Shown here piece after piece: positions 6,601 through 14,003 of a stretch of DNA of 24,312 bases (position 1 is the stretch's first letter; each line of letters starts with the position of its first letter). The notes beneath the pieces are model-generated. The model ran no database searches, was not told the origin of the DNA, and saw only the letters and a program-made list of their open reading frames with translations. The stretch comes from Avoscillospira sp045589035 (lineage in GTDB: Bacteria; Bacillota; Clostridia; Oscillospirales; Oscillospiraceae). Where the stretch lies: the NCBI GenBank assembly GCA_045589035.1, contig JAZNFJ010000125.1:1-24312 (forward strand). Reading direction: 5' to 3'. The translations under genes were made by a program, and so were the position numbers.

Positions 6601-7701
6601 ATGACTAAAATTGACATTTATTCTGGCTTTTTGGGTGCAGGTAAGACCACTCTGATCAAAAAGATGATCAAGGAAGCCTATGCCGGACAGAAACTGGTGC
6701 TGATTGAAAATGAGTTCGGTGAGATCGGCATTGACGGCGGCTTTTTGAAGGATGCGGGTATTGAGATCACGGAAATGAATTCCGGCTGTATCTGCTGCAG
6801 TCTGGTGGGCGATTTTGGCAAGGCACTGGAGCAGGTCATTACCCGGTATGCCCCCGACCGGATTCTCATCGAGCCTTCCGGTGTTGGTAAGCTGAGCGAT
6901 GTGGAAGCTGCCGTGGAGAAGGTGGTCAGTGAGACCGTTTCTCTGGGTAATCTGGTCACAGTCGCTGATGCAAATAAGTGCAAGATGTATATGAAGAACT
7001 TCGGCGAGTTCTATAACAATCAGGTGGAAACTGCCGGTACCATCATTCTCAGCCGTACGGACGGCATTTCTGAGGAGAAACTGGATGCCTGCGTGAAGCT
7101 GCTGAAAGAGAAGAACGAAAAGGCTGTCATTGTAACCACACCTTGGGATCAGCTGACCGGCAAGCAGATTTTGGAAGCTATGGAGAAGGGCAATACCATG
7201 CTCCATCAGATGGAAGAGGAACATCATCACCATCATCACCATGATGAACACTGCGGCTGTCACGAGCACCATGAGCACCATCACCATGATGAGCATTGCG
7301 GCTGCCACGAGCATCATGAGCATCATTACCACGATGAGCATTGCGACTGTCACGAGCATCATGAGCATCACCACCATGATGAACATTGCGGCTGCCATGA
7401 GCATCATGACCACCATCACCATCACGCCGATGAAGTGTTCACCAGCTGGGGTGTGGAAACACCCAAAAAGTTCACGGAAGAAGACATCTGTGCTATTCTG
7501 AATGCCTTTGATGAAGGTACCTGCGGCATGGTGCTCCGCGCAAAGGGCATCGTGGCGGCAAAGGATGGACAGTGGATTCATTTTGACTACGTTCCCGGTG
7601 AGCAGAATATCCGCCGGGGTGCTGCCGATGTGACCGGCCGCCTGTGTGTCATCGGTTCCGGTATCTGTGAACATCAGCTGTCTGAGCTTTTTGGTCTGTA
7701 A
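6601..7701 (+). CDS. COG0523 (CobW/YciC/ZNG1-type) GTPase with His/Cys-rich metal-binding insert
   Basis: A 366-residue G3E-family GTPase, thought in this family to deliver metals (Zn, Co, Ni or Fe) to target proteins. It shows the P-loop GFLGAGKTT (about 9-17), the Walker B-adjacent IEPSG (90-94), the family-defining metal motif GCICC (C63, C65, C66), and LSRTD (150-154) in place of the usual NKxD guanine-recognition motif. Residues 208-275 are a His/Cys-rich insert built of 15-residue repeats, and the CobW_C-type domain follows (about 290-366). The ATG at 6601 has GAAGG about 10 bases upstream; a GTG at 6589 is rejected. The next gene, also COG0523-like, starts 10 bases after the stop, so the two form an operon. 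The metal cannot be read from sequence; the insert favours zinc, nickel or cobalt. Confidence 0.92.
   Translation: MTKIDIYSGFLGAGKTTLIKKMIKEAYAGQKLVLIENEFGEIGIDGGFLKDAGIEITEMNSGCICCSLVGDFGKALEQVITRYAPDRILIEPSGVGKLSDVEAAVEKVVSETVSLGNLVTVADANKCKMYMKNFGEFYNNQVETAGTIILSRTDGISEEKLDACVKLLKEKNEKAVIVTTPWDQLTGKQILEAMEKGNTMLHQMEEEHHHHHHHDEHCGCHEHHEHHHHDEHCGCHEHHEHHYHDEHCDCHEHHEHHHHDEHCGCHEHHDHHHHHADEVFTSWGVETPKKFTEEDICAILNAFDEGTCGMVLRAKGIVAAKDGQWIHFDYVPGEQNIRRGAADVTGRLCVIGSGICEHQLSELFGL
7222..7425 (+). repeat. In-frame 45-bp tandem repeat encoding His/Cys metal-binding units
   Basis: About four units of 15 residues, consensus HHHDEHCGCHEHHEH, each with a CGC or CDC pair and about eight histidines. Units differ at synonymous sites and by single changes (Y for H, D for G, D for E), so they are diverged rather than freshly copied. 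This is coding sequence inside the COG0523 gene. Confidence 0.93.
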
Positions 7702-7711
7702 GGAGAAAGCT

Positions 7712-8650
7712 ATGCCGATTCCCGTCTATGCGTTTACCGGTTTTTTGGAATCCGGTAAGACCAAGTTTATACAGGAAACCTTGGAAGATCCCCGCTTCAA
7801 TGCCGGTGAGCGCACCTTGCTTCTGGTCTGCGAGGAAGGAGAAGAGGAGTATGACAGTTCCACCTATCCTGCAAAGAATGTCTATCAGTACATCGTGGAG
7901 GATCTGGATGAACTGACTGCGGAAACCCTTACTTCTCTGGAGAAAAAATACAAAGCCCAGCGGGTGGTTGTGGAACTGAACGGTATGCGTTTGGCAGGGG
8001 ATTTCTACGAAAAGATGCCGGAGAACTGGCAGATTGCGCAGGAAGTCATGTTTGCCGACGCCTCCACCATTATGTCCTATAATGCCAATATGCGTTCTCT
8101 GGTGGTGGATAAGCTGACCGGAGCGGAAATGGTCGTATTTAATCGCGTGCCTGTGGGTGCGGATATTATGCCTTATCATAAACTGGCGCGGGCTTTGAAT
8201 CGCAGAATTGATATTATCTACGACTACCTGGATGGCAATACGGAATTTGACGAGATCGAAGATCCGCTGCCCTTTGATATCCATGCGGAAACCATCGTCA
8301 TCAATGACGAAGATTATGCCCTGTTCTATCGGGATTTGACCGAAGAACCGGACAAGTACGACCGAAAGACGGTCTGCTTCAAGGGTCAGGTAGCCAAACT
8401 TCGCAAGGAAAAGAACGGCATGTTCGCGCCGGGACGGTTTGTCATGACCTGTTGTGCCGACGATATTACCTTCATGGGTCTGCCCTGCAAGTGGCCGGAT
8501 AGTGATGAACTGAAGCCCAGAAGCTGGGTCATGGTCAAGGCACATATCTCCGTGCAGTATCATTCCGCCTACCGTGGGATTGGTCCTGTGCTGACGGCTG
8601 TGGCTGTTTCCCCTGCAGATCCTGCTGAGGAAGAAGTTGCCACATTTTAA
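7712..8650 (+). CDS. COG0523-like GTPase fused to a YcgQ/DUF1980-like C-terminal domain
   Basis: A 312-residue protein. The N-terminal half is a CobW-like G domain: P-loop GFLESGKTK (10-18), a VVVELNGM segment where the family has IEPSG, and FNRVP in the NKxD position. The family CxCC metal motif is absent. The C-terminal part (about 205-300) has YDRKTVCFKGQVAKL, then GRFVMTCCADD and a GLPCKW stretch, resembling from memory the C-terminal domain of YcgQ (TIGR03943/DUF1980), a partner of a DUF318 permease. The ATG at 7712 follows AGGAG at the right distance and 10 bases after the first GTPase gene. Together they suggest a metal-trafficking pair in which the first protein carries the binding motifs and this one is specialised. 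The fold call is good for the G domain and moderate for the tail. Confidence 0.78.
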   Translation: MPIPVYAFTGFLESGKTKFIQETLEDPRFNAGERTLLLVCEEGEEEYDSSTYPAKNVYQYIVEDLDELTAETLTSLEKKYKAQRVVVELNGMRLAGDFYEKMPENWQIAQEVMFADASTIMSYNANMRSLVVDKLTGAEMVVFNRVPVGADIMPYHKLARALNRRIDIIYDYLDGNTEFDEIEDPLPFDIHAETIVINDEDYALFYRDLTEEPDKYDRKTVCFKGQVAKLRKEKNGMFAPGRFVMTCCADDITFMGLPCKWPDSDELKPRSWVMVKAHISVQYHSAYRGIGPVLTAVAVSPADPAEEEVATF

Positions 8651-8684
8651 AGGAAAAGACACGGCTCTTGCCGTGTCTTTTCCT
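8651..8684. terminator. Bidirectional terminator between convergent operons
   Basis: A perfect 15-bp stem AGGAAAAGACACGGC / GCCGTGTCTTTTCCT around a TCTT loop, with T-rich arms in both directions. It separates the COG0523 operon from the convergent AraC gene, whose stop codon (8683-8685) overlaps the last bases. Confidence 0.9.
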
Positions 8685-9561
8685 ATACCCGGACGGATTT
8701 GGAGTATTCCGTCGGTGTCATTCCTGTTTGTTTCTTAAATTGGTTGGAGAAATAGTAGATATTGTCGTATCCAACAGCTTCTGCAATCTGCGTAAAATTC
8801 AGATTGTTCTCCCGGATCATCCGTTTTGCTTCACTGACGCGGATGGCGGTCAGATCGGTAATGATGGAAGAACCGATCTGCTCCTTGTAGATGTGCCGCA
8901 GCTGGGAAATGCTGATACGGTATTTATCCGCCAGCAGCTGCAGGGTAATATGCTCGCTGAAATGCTTGTTGAGATAATCCCGGATTTCAAGAGCAAATTC
9001 TTCATGTCGGTGCAGCCGCTTGAAGGGCACACTTCGGTCAGTCATATGAATATTGTCATCTCTGCGATAGATCAGAATAAACAGCTGTTCCAGATTGGTG
9101 CATATGATCTGCTCACTGCCAAAGGGGGCATCCTCCCGTTTCCGCATATCAATGAGAGGAGGGGAGTTGTCAAAATGCTGGAATGACGATTCCGCCTCTT
9201 TCACGATGGTGGAAAGGCATTGCTTTTCTGCGTAATGCAGAAATAGTATCTTATTCTCAAAAGCCTTCATATAGGTGCTGTCACAGTAGAAGGAGATAAT
9301 GATGATGTTCACAGAGTTCTGTCCGGAAACCCGGAAGGAATGGAACTCATGGGGGCAGTGGAAAGCCAGCTCGCCTGATTTCAGCAGAAACTGTTTATCG
9401 CCTGCGGTGACCACCAATTCCCCTTTGTCCACATAGATCAGCTCCCAGAAAGCATGGCTTTCCCCGGAAAAGACATAGTCCTTTGGCAGTTTGTAGTAGG
9501 AAATGTTGATAAACTCTGACACCGTAAAGACAGGTGTGAATTTGTAAGATTGGAATATCAT
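8683..9561 (-). CDS. AraC-family transcriptional regulator with cupin sensor domain
   Basis: A 292-residue regulator. Residues about 1-150 form an AraC-type cupin (HAFWELIYVDKGELVV, then LKSGELAFHCPHEFHSF), the usual sugar-sensing half. The C-terminal 100 residues carry the two helix-turn-helix motifs: ITLQLLADKYRISISQLRHI, then the signature FTQIAEAVGYDNIYYFSNQF followed by KKQTGMTPTEY. The ATG at 9559-9561 follows an AGGTGG site; an earlier ATG adds 13 residues without a better site. It is divergent from the epimerase/dehydrogenase pair across 200 bases and most likely activates it in response to the unknown substrate. Family identity is certain; target and ligand are inference. Confidence 0.92.
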   Translation of the reverse strand: MIFQSYKFTPVFTVSEFINISYYKLPKDYVFSGESHAFWELIYVDKGELVVTAGDKQFLLKSGELAFHCPHEFHSFRVSGQNSVNIIIISFYCDSTYMKAFENKILFLHYAEKQCLSTIVKEAESSFQHFDNSPPLIDMRKREDAPFGSEQIICTNLEQLFILIYRRDDNIHMTDRSVPFKRLHRHEEFALEIRDYLNKHFSEHITLQLLADKYRISISQLRHIYKEQIGSSIITDLTAIRVSEAKRMIRENNLNFTQIAEAVGYDNIYYFSNQFKKQTGMTPTEYSKSVRV

Positions 9562-9678
9562 GATAGCCACCTCACAGGAATAATTGGGCATCTTCCACAA
9601 CGATTATAATGCTTTTGGCATAAAATATAAAGAGGGAATTGAAAAATAATCAAAAAATATAAATTCTGAAACATATCC

Positions 9679-9711
9679 TATAAGGCAAAAAAATGGCTGT
9701 TCCCTTATAAT
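9679..9711 (+). promoter_or_regulatory. Probable activator-dependent promoter of the epimerase/dehydrogenase operon
   Basis: TATAAT at 9706-9711 has no recognisable -35 at 16-18 bases, as expected for an AraC-activated promoter. A 7-bp inverted repeat, TATAAGG (9679-9685) and CCTTATA (9703-9709), overlaps the -10 and could be chance. The rest of the AT-rich region 9562-9762 shows no other gene. Confidence 0.45.
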
Positions 9712-9762
9712 CAAGATAGAAAATAAACGGAGCCGTTCCGTAAGAAAGGAAAGGGATGTACA

Positions 9763-10605
9763 TTGAAAAAATCTATCAATATCTGGTCCTTCGTGGGAAA
9801 GACCAATCGGGAAGCCATCAAGCTTGCTAAGGAAGCCGGGTTTGAGGGCATTGAACTGGCACTGGATGCCACCGGCGAGATCAGCCCCGAGGCAACCGAC
9901 GAGCAGCTGGCTGCACTGAAGGCCTATGCCGATGAACTGGGTATGGCAATTCCCAGTCTGTCCAACGGTCTGTGCTGGGGTGACTCCCTGACCTCCGATG
10001 ATCCGGCTGAACGGCAGCGTGCCCATGATCTGATCGTCCATCAGATCCGCTGCGCCAAGGCATTGGGTGCGGAAACCGTTCTGGTTGTCCCCGGCAGTGT
10101 TTCTGTGGAATTTGTCCCGGAGCGGCCTGTGATTCCTTATGATGTGGCCTATGACAGAGCCTTGGAAGAAATCAAAAAGCTGGTTCCTGTGGCTGAGGAA
10201 TACGGTGTGGAGATCGGCATCGAGAATGTCTGGAACAAGATGCTGCTTTCTCCTCTGGAAATGCGCCAGTTTATCGATGCGGTGGGCAGCGATATGGTCG
10301 GTGTCTACTTTGATACGGGTAATGTGGTCTATTCCGGTTATCCCGAGCATTGGATCACCATTCTCGGCAAGCGAATCAAGAAGGTCCACTTCAAGGACTA
10401 TCGCCGCAATCCCGGCGGTCTCAATGCTTTTGTGGATCTGCTGGCCGGTGATGTGGACTGGAAGGCTGTGATGGCTGCATTCAAGTCCGTGGGCTATGAA
10501 GGCTGGGCAGCCGGAGAGATGATCCCTCAGTATGCACAGGGTTCGGATCAGATTATTTTCAACACTTCCGCTTCCATGGAACGGATTATGAGAGGAGTTC
10601 TGTAA
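9763..10605 (+). CDS. Sugar phosphate isomerase/epimerase (xylose-isomerase-like TIM barrel)
   Basis: A 280-residue protein of the AP-endonuclease-2/xylose-isomerase-like family, which includes tagatose 3-epimerase and inosose-pathway enzymes. Visible family blocks are AGFEGIELALD near the N-terminus, GAETVLVVPGSV, VEIGIENVWNK (metal-ligand glutamate), GVYFDTGNVV (metal-ligand aspartate), KKVHFKDYRR (metal-ligand histidine) and WAAGEMIPQY (second glutamate near the C-terminus). It probably interconverts a keto-sugar or cyclitol derivative using a divalent metal. The start is a TTG (9763-9765) about 9 bases after AAAGGAAAGG; the nearby ATG at 9756 is out of frame. The dehydrogenase gene begins one base after its stop. 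The exact substrate cannot be told. Confidence 0.85.
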   Translation: MKKSINIWSFVGKTNREAIKLAKEAGFEGIELALDATGEISPEATDEQLAALKAYADELGMAIPSLSNGLCWGDSLTSDDPAERQRAHDLIVHQIRCAKALGAETVLVVPGSVSVEFVPERPVIPYDVAYDRALEEIKKLVPVAEEYGVEIGIENVWNKMLLSPLEMRQFIDAVGSDMVGVYFDTGNVVYSGYPEHWITILGKRIKKVHFKDYRRNPGGLNAFVDLLAGDVDWKAVMAAFKSVGYEGWAAGEMIPQYAQGSDQIIFNTSASMERIMRGVL

Positions 10606-10606
10606 T

Positions 10607-11611
10607 ATGATTAAAGTTGGTTTGATTGGCTGCGGCTTTATGGGCGGTATGCATGCTGCCTGCTATGCTGCATTGGAAAATATGGGTGTCAAGGTTACTG
10701 CTGTGGCAGATCCCCGCAAGGATTTTGCTGAAAAGCTGATGAAGGACGATGCCGTCTATTACACCACCGGTATGGAACTGATTGAAAATGCCGATGTGGA
10801 TGTCATTGATATCTGCCTGCCCACCGATCTGCACTGCGCGCACGCAGTCGCAGCGATGAAGGCCGGTAAGAATGTCTTTGTGGAGAAGCCCATCTGCATC
10901 AAGGAAGAGGAAATGGAACTGCTGCTGAAGACCGAAGCCGAAACCGGAGCCAAGGTGCAGGTCGGTCAGGTTATCCGCCAGTGGACAGAGTACAAGTGGC
11001 TGAAGGATGTGGTGGACAGCGGCATTTACGGCAAGGTACTCTCCGGTGAATTCACCCGTATGAGTTCCCGTCCTGAGTGGGCAAGCGATAACTGGCTGCA
11101 TACCATTTCCAGAAGCGGTGGTGTGGCTGTGGATATGCATGTCCATGATGTGGACTTTGTCCGCTATATTCTGGGTGAGCCAGATCGTGTGCAGGCACAG
11201 GCTTACCGGGATGCTGACGGTGTCATCCAGCATATCAATGCCCTCTATGGCTACGGCGATCAGGTCGGAATTGCTGTACAGGCCGGCTGGGATTATCCCG
11301 CAACCTTCCCCTTTACCGCTACTTTCCGTGTGAAGTTTGAAAAGGCAACTGTGGTACATAACGGCGGCATTACGGTCTATCCCAATGAAGGCGAAGCCTT
11401 CCAGCCCCAGATGGAAGAGGAGTTCCAGGGCGATAATGATATCGGCGGTAATGTTTCTTCTCTGGGCGGTTACTACAACGAACTGAAATACTTTGTGGAA
11501 GGCCTGCAGGGTAAGAATGATCTGTCCGTTGCTACCATTTCTGAGGCAATCAAGTCCGTTCAGCTGGTGCTGAAGGAAGTGGAAGTTGCCGGCGGTCTGG
11601 TAAAAAAGTAA
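10607..11611 (+). CDS. Gfo/Idh/MocA-family NAD(P)-dependent oxidoreductase
   Basis: A 334-residue dehydrogenase. The N-terminal Rossmann fold shows GLIGCGFMGGMHA (5-17) and VTAVADPR ending strand 2; NVFVEKPI carries the family EKP lysine involved in catalysis; the C-terminal half holds the GGVAVDMHVHDVDFVRY block with the catalytic-face aspartate and histidine. Members oxidise sugars, inositols or sugar acids. The ATG at 10607 comes one base after the epimerase stop, with GAGGAG inside the end of that gene, so translation is coupled. The pairing of an isomerase/epimerase with a Gfo/Idh/MocA enzyme under an AraC regulator points to a small carbohydrate or cyclitol pathway. No transporter or kinase is adjacent, so uptake must be encoded elsewhere. 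Confidence 0.9.
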   Translation: MIKVGLIGCGFMGGMHAACYAALENMGVKVTAVADPRKDFAEKLMKDDAVYYTTGMELIENADVDVIDICLPTDLHCAHAVAAMKAGKNVFVEKPICIKEEEMELLLKTEAETGAKVQVGQVIRQWTEYKWLKDVVDSGIYGKVLSGEFTRMSSRPEWASDNWLHTISRSGGVAVDMHVHDVDFVRYILGEPDRVQAQAYRDADGVIQHINALYGYGDQVGIAVQAGWDYPATFPFTATFRVKFEKATVVHNGGITVYPNEGEAFQPQMEEEFQGDNDIGGNVSSLGGYYNELKYFVEGLQGKNDLSVATISEAIKSVQLVLKEVEVAGGLVKK

Positions 11612-11617
11612 AGAACA

Positions 11618-11654
11618 AATAAAAAAGTGCCTCCTATGAGGCACTTTTTTATTT
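11618..11654. terminator. Bidirectional terminator
   Basis: Stem of about 16 bp, AAAAAAGTGCCTC / GAGGCACTTTTTT, with a CTAT loop and flanking A and T runs on both strands. It lies between the dehydrogenase and the convergent HD-domain gene, whose stop codon (11649-11651) is inside the T run. Confidence 0.88.
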
Positions 11655-12326
11655 GGTGAAGTGATCGGGAAGGAGATCTTTTCCTGCATATGCATCATTG
11701 ACTTCGGCCAGCAGAGATTGATAAAAATCCTTTGCAGCCTGCTTCCGGTGTACTGCGATTTCTTTGCCCCGCTGGGTGAAGAAACGGTCATAGAGCCGAT
11801 CCAGTTTGAATTTGTACTCCTGAAAGAAAGAGGGGGTTGCGTCTTCTGTGCCGTCAGATATGGATCCGTCGGCTTTTAAATTGTAGAGCGGACCGGATAG
11901 TCTGCCTGCATAGAGCAGTGTTCTTGCCACACCCATGGCACCGGTCACATCCAGCTTGTCTGCGTCAAAAAGAATCTTGGCTTCCAGGGATCTTGGCGGC
12001 TGATCCTTGCGAAAACGATGGCTGGCGATACACTCTGAAACCTGTTTGGCGAAAGGTTCGTCATACCCAATGGAGATCAAATATTGGTAGGCCATTTCTG
12101 CACCGACAGCAGCATGACACAGCTTGGAATTTTCGATCTGTGCCTGCCGCCCAATGTCATGGAGCAGGCAAGAAGTGATCAGAATATCATAATCCACATC
12201 GGCTTCTGTCCGGGCGATATCCATGGCTGCATACAGAACACGGTAGACATGCTCGCGGTCGTGGGCACTGTCTTTCATGGACTTCTGCATATATTGATCT
12301 AACCGCTCAAATTCTTCTCTTGTCAT
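11649..12326 (-). CDS. HD-domain metal-dependent phosphohydrolase (YedJ/PF01966-type)
   Basis: A 225-residue HD hydrolase. The metal-binding set is visible in order: H26 in DREHVYRV, the H56-D57 pair in LLHDIG, H103 in IASHRF and D122 in LFDADKLD. This pattern matches small uncharacterised HD phosphohydrolases related to YedJ; the substrate (a nucleotide or other phosphate ester) is not known. The ATG at 12324-12326 has GGAGG at 12331-12335; an upstream in-frame extension is rejected. Unusually, a terminator hairpin for the upstream gene sits immediately before the ribosome binding site, with no room for a promoter between them, so expression must come from read-through or from a promoter inside the upstream gene. 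Confidence 0.85.
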   Translation of the reverse strand: MTREEFERLDQYMQKSMKDSAHDREHVYRVLYAAMDIARTEADVDYDILITSCLLHDIGRQAQIENSKLCHAAVGAEMAYQYLISIGYDEPFAKQVSECIASHRFRKDQPPRSLEAKILFDADKLDVTGAMGVARTLLYAGRLSGPLYNLKADGSISDGTEDATPSFFQEYKFKLDRLYDRFFTQRGKEIAVHRKQAAKDFYQSLLAEVNDAYAGKDLLPDHFTK

Positions 12327-12335
12327 AGGTCCTCC

Positions 12336-12366
12336 AAAAAATGCGCACGACTTTCGCCGTGCGCAT
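12336..12366 (-). terminator. Terminator/attenuator between phosphodiester glycosidase and HD gene
   Basis: Read on the minus strand: stem ATGCGCACG / CGTGCGCAT with an 8-base loop, then a six-base T run (12336-12341). The T run ends directly against the GGAGG of the HD-domain gene. Confidence 0.75.
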
Positions 12367-12372
12367 ATCTTT

Positions 12373-13713
12373 TTAGTTTTCTTTCTGGTAGACAAATGCG
12401 GTGGGCAGGGGACGGCCGGAGGGCAGGTTCTGGTTGGAACACTTGGTCACATATTCGCCATCGTACCACAGGATGGCACTGGTACCGCCGTCCAGGTTCA
12501 TGGCCTGCATGCAGCCATGGCGCTTGAGAATTTCGGCACATTCAATGACATGGGTACCCACGGAACGAACAGGCATACGACCCTCGATGACCAGCATGAG
12601 AATTTCGTATTTATCAGACTGACCAATGCAGGCTCTGGGATGCAGGCCGGTCCAACCACAGTTGGAGTCCACCACGATGTTGCCGTCAATGATCAGCGCC
12701 GGCTGGAATTCCACTGCGTCAGTAGTACCTTCGCCAACAGGAGCACCGGCATCCTTGATGTACATCAAATTGTCTTCGTGCAGTTCCAGTCGTTTATAAC
12801 CCCAGCCCATGTGGGCAGAGCCGTACTCCTTACCGTTGCACTTGGCATAACCGGCCAGAATGCCGCCGTTGCCATTGCCTTCGGGATCGATAAAGCCGCT
12901 GCCTGTCATGGAGAGGACACCATTGTTAGCCTTGGCGATCACTCCTGCAGTTTCACCGGTAACACCCAGCTGGGAAGAGGGGAATACAGCCAGACGGGAA
13001 GGATCCTTTGCCTTGGCGAGGACTCCGATATATTTATCGCCCTTGACACGGACGAGCAGAATTTTGTTAACGGCATCAATGGCGAGCACCTGTTCATCGT
13101 GAATGGTCTTGATATCGGTGCCGTCATCGTCCAGGCCGGCTTCGTTGATGTAAATCTTATCCCATCCGTTATCCAGAACTTCGGGATGTTTATCCAGGTA
13201 TTTCTCGAAGGATTCCACATCCAGTTCGTGGAACAAACTGTAGAAGGATGCCTTGGCTGCTTCTTCAGCGGCTTCCTTTTCGCCCACAACAGAGATGTCA
13301 ATCTCAAATTCCTTGGGGTCGGAAACAAGGCTGTTTTCCTCGTTCTTTTCCCAATTGGAGGAGAGGTTCATCTGCTCGGCAAGGGCTTTTGCACGCTGAT
13401 CCATAACATCCTGAATGATGTCTTCGGGAATGATAGCAGTGGCGAGCCACTTGTGGTTCAGTGTGTCCATTGCGGTCTCGATATAGATGGTGCGCCACTT
13501 TGTGATAAAGCTGTTTTGGGAATAAACGCAGAAGAAATAGCAGGCTTCAATGGCCAGAACACAGCCTAGAATAACGGCCAGAACTTTGAGGCGTCTGGAT
13601 CGTTTTTCAGGTTTTTCAGCAGTTGCAACATTACCGGAAGCTCCCGGCACAACTCTGTTCTCAGCCAGTCGTGCGGCAGTTTTGGTGTTGCCAAATAATT
13701 TAATATGGCTCAT
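12373..13713 (-). CDS. Membrane-anchored phosphodiester glycosidase (NAGPA-domain) protein
   Basis: A 446-residue protein. Residues 1-41 are a basic cytoplasmic tail, 42-64 a single transmembrane segment (VLAVILGCVLAIEACYFF), and the rest lies outside the membrane. A linker with a charged region (about 100-200) leads to a phosphodiester glycosidase domain (PF09992, about 205-445). Its hallmark AMNLDGGTSAILW corresponds to the family's NLDGGxSxxL, and the RACIGQ and GNIVVD blocks also fit. Domain relatives cleave phosphodiester-linked sugars (N-acetylglucosamine-1-phosphodiester alpha-N-acetylglucosaminidase), suggesting a role with wall teichoic acids or extracellular glycans. The start has GAGGAG 6-7 bases upstream. 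Substrate assignment is inference; the domain call is firm. Confidence 0.87.
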   Translation of the reverse strand: MSHIKLFGNTKTAARLAENRVVPGASGNVATAEKPEKRSRRLKVLAVILGCVLAIEACYFFCVYSQNSFITKWRTIYIETAMDTLNHKWLATAIIPEDIIQDVMDQRAKALAEQMNLSSNWEKNEENSLVSDPKEFEIDISVVGEKEAAEEAAKASFYSLFHELDVESFEKYLDKHPEVLDNGWDKIYINEAGLDDDGTDIKTIHDEQVLAIDAVNKILLVRVKGDKYIGVLAKAKDPSRLAVFPSSQLGVTGETAGVIAKANNGVLSMTGSGFIDPEGNGNGGILAGYAKCNGKEYGSAHMGWGYKRLELHEDNLMYIKDAGAPVGEGTTDAVEFQPALIIDGNIVVDSNCGWTGLHPRACIGQSDKYEILMLVIEGRMPVRSVGTHVIECAEILKRHGCMQAMNLDGGTSAILWYDGEYVTKCSNQNLPSGRPLPTAFVYQKEN

Positions 13714-14003
13714 AATGCTCCTCAGTTCAAGAAAACAGTTTCTTTAGTCTATGATATCCGATTGACAGCAGGAAAGCAGTCGAATGGTGTCGATTGCAGG
13801 ATCACGGATACACATACAGCATCATTCTATCATATCTTATCGGAAAATGCAAATTGTTCTCTGAAAAATTACTTCCCTTGTGCAAAAGAACGATAATTAT
13901 TCGGATAAGGATTTTCTGCTTTACAGCTGTACAGTAGCATGGTAGTATATAATTGTGTTTTGTTGGCATTTTGCCAAAAGATCAGATTTGAGGAAGTACG
14001 ATT
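13714..14003. promoter_or_regulatory. Divergent intergenic region with promoter and palindrome before the PfkB gene
   Basis: No gene is seen in these 290 bases. On the plus strand TATAAT lies at 13948-13953 without a convincing -35. It is followed by the perfect inverted repeat TTGGCATTTTGCCAA (13963-13977), which would cover about +4 to +18 of the transcript and looks like an operator. TTTGAGGAAG provides the ribosome binding site for the kinase. No clear promoter was found for the minus-strand glycosidase gene. Confidence 0.45.

Noticed and set aside
7222..7425. Regular 45-bp repeats, considered as a CRISPR-like array
   Set aside because: Repeats are contiguous without spacers and keep one reading frame coding for His/Cys units.
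6331..7674. Long minus-strand frame across the methyltransferase and COG0523 genes, with Met/Val-rich repeats
   Set aside because: The repeats are only the reverse reading of His-rich codons in the COG0523 insert; no start signal or family features.
12517..13569. 350-codon plus-strand frame opposite the phosphodiester glycosidase
   Set aside because: No start signal or known motifs; the minus strand encodes a clear TM plus NAGPA domain with a good ribosome site.
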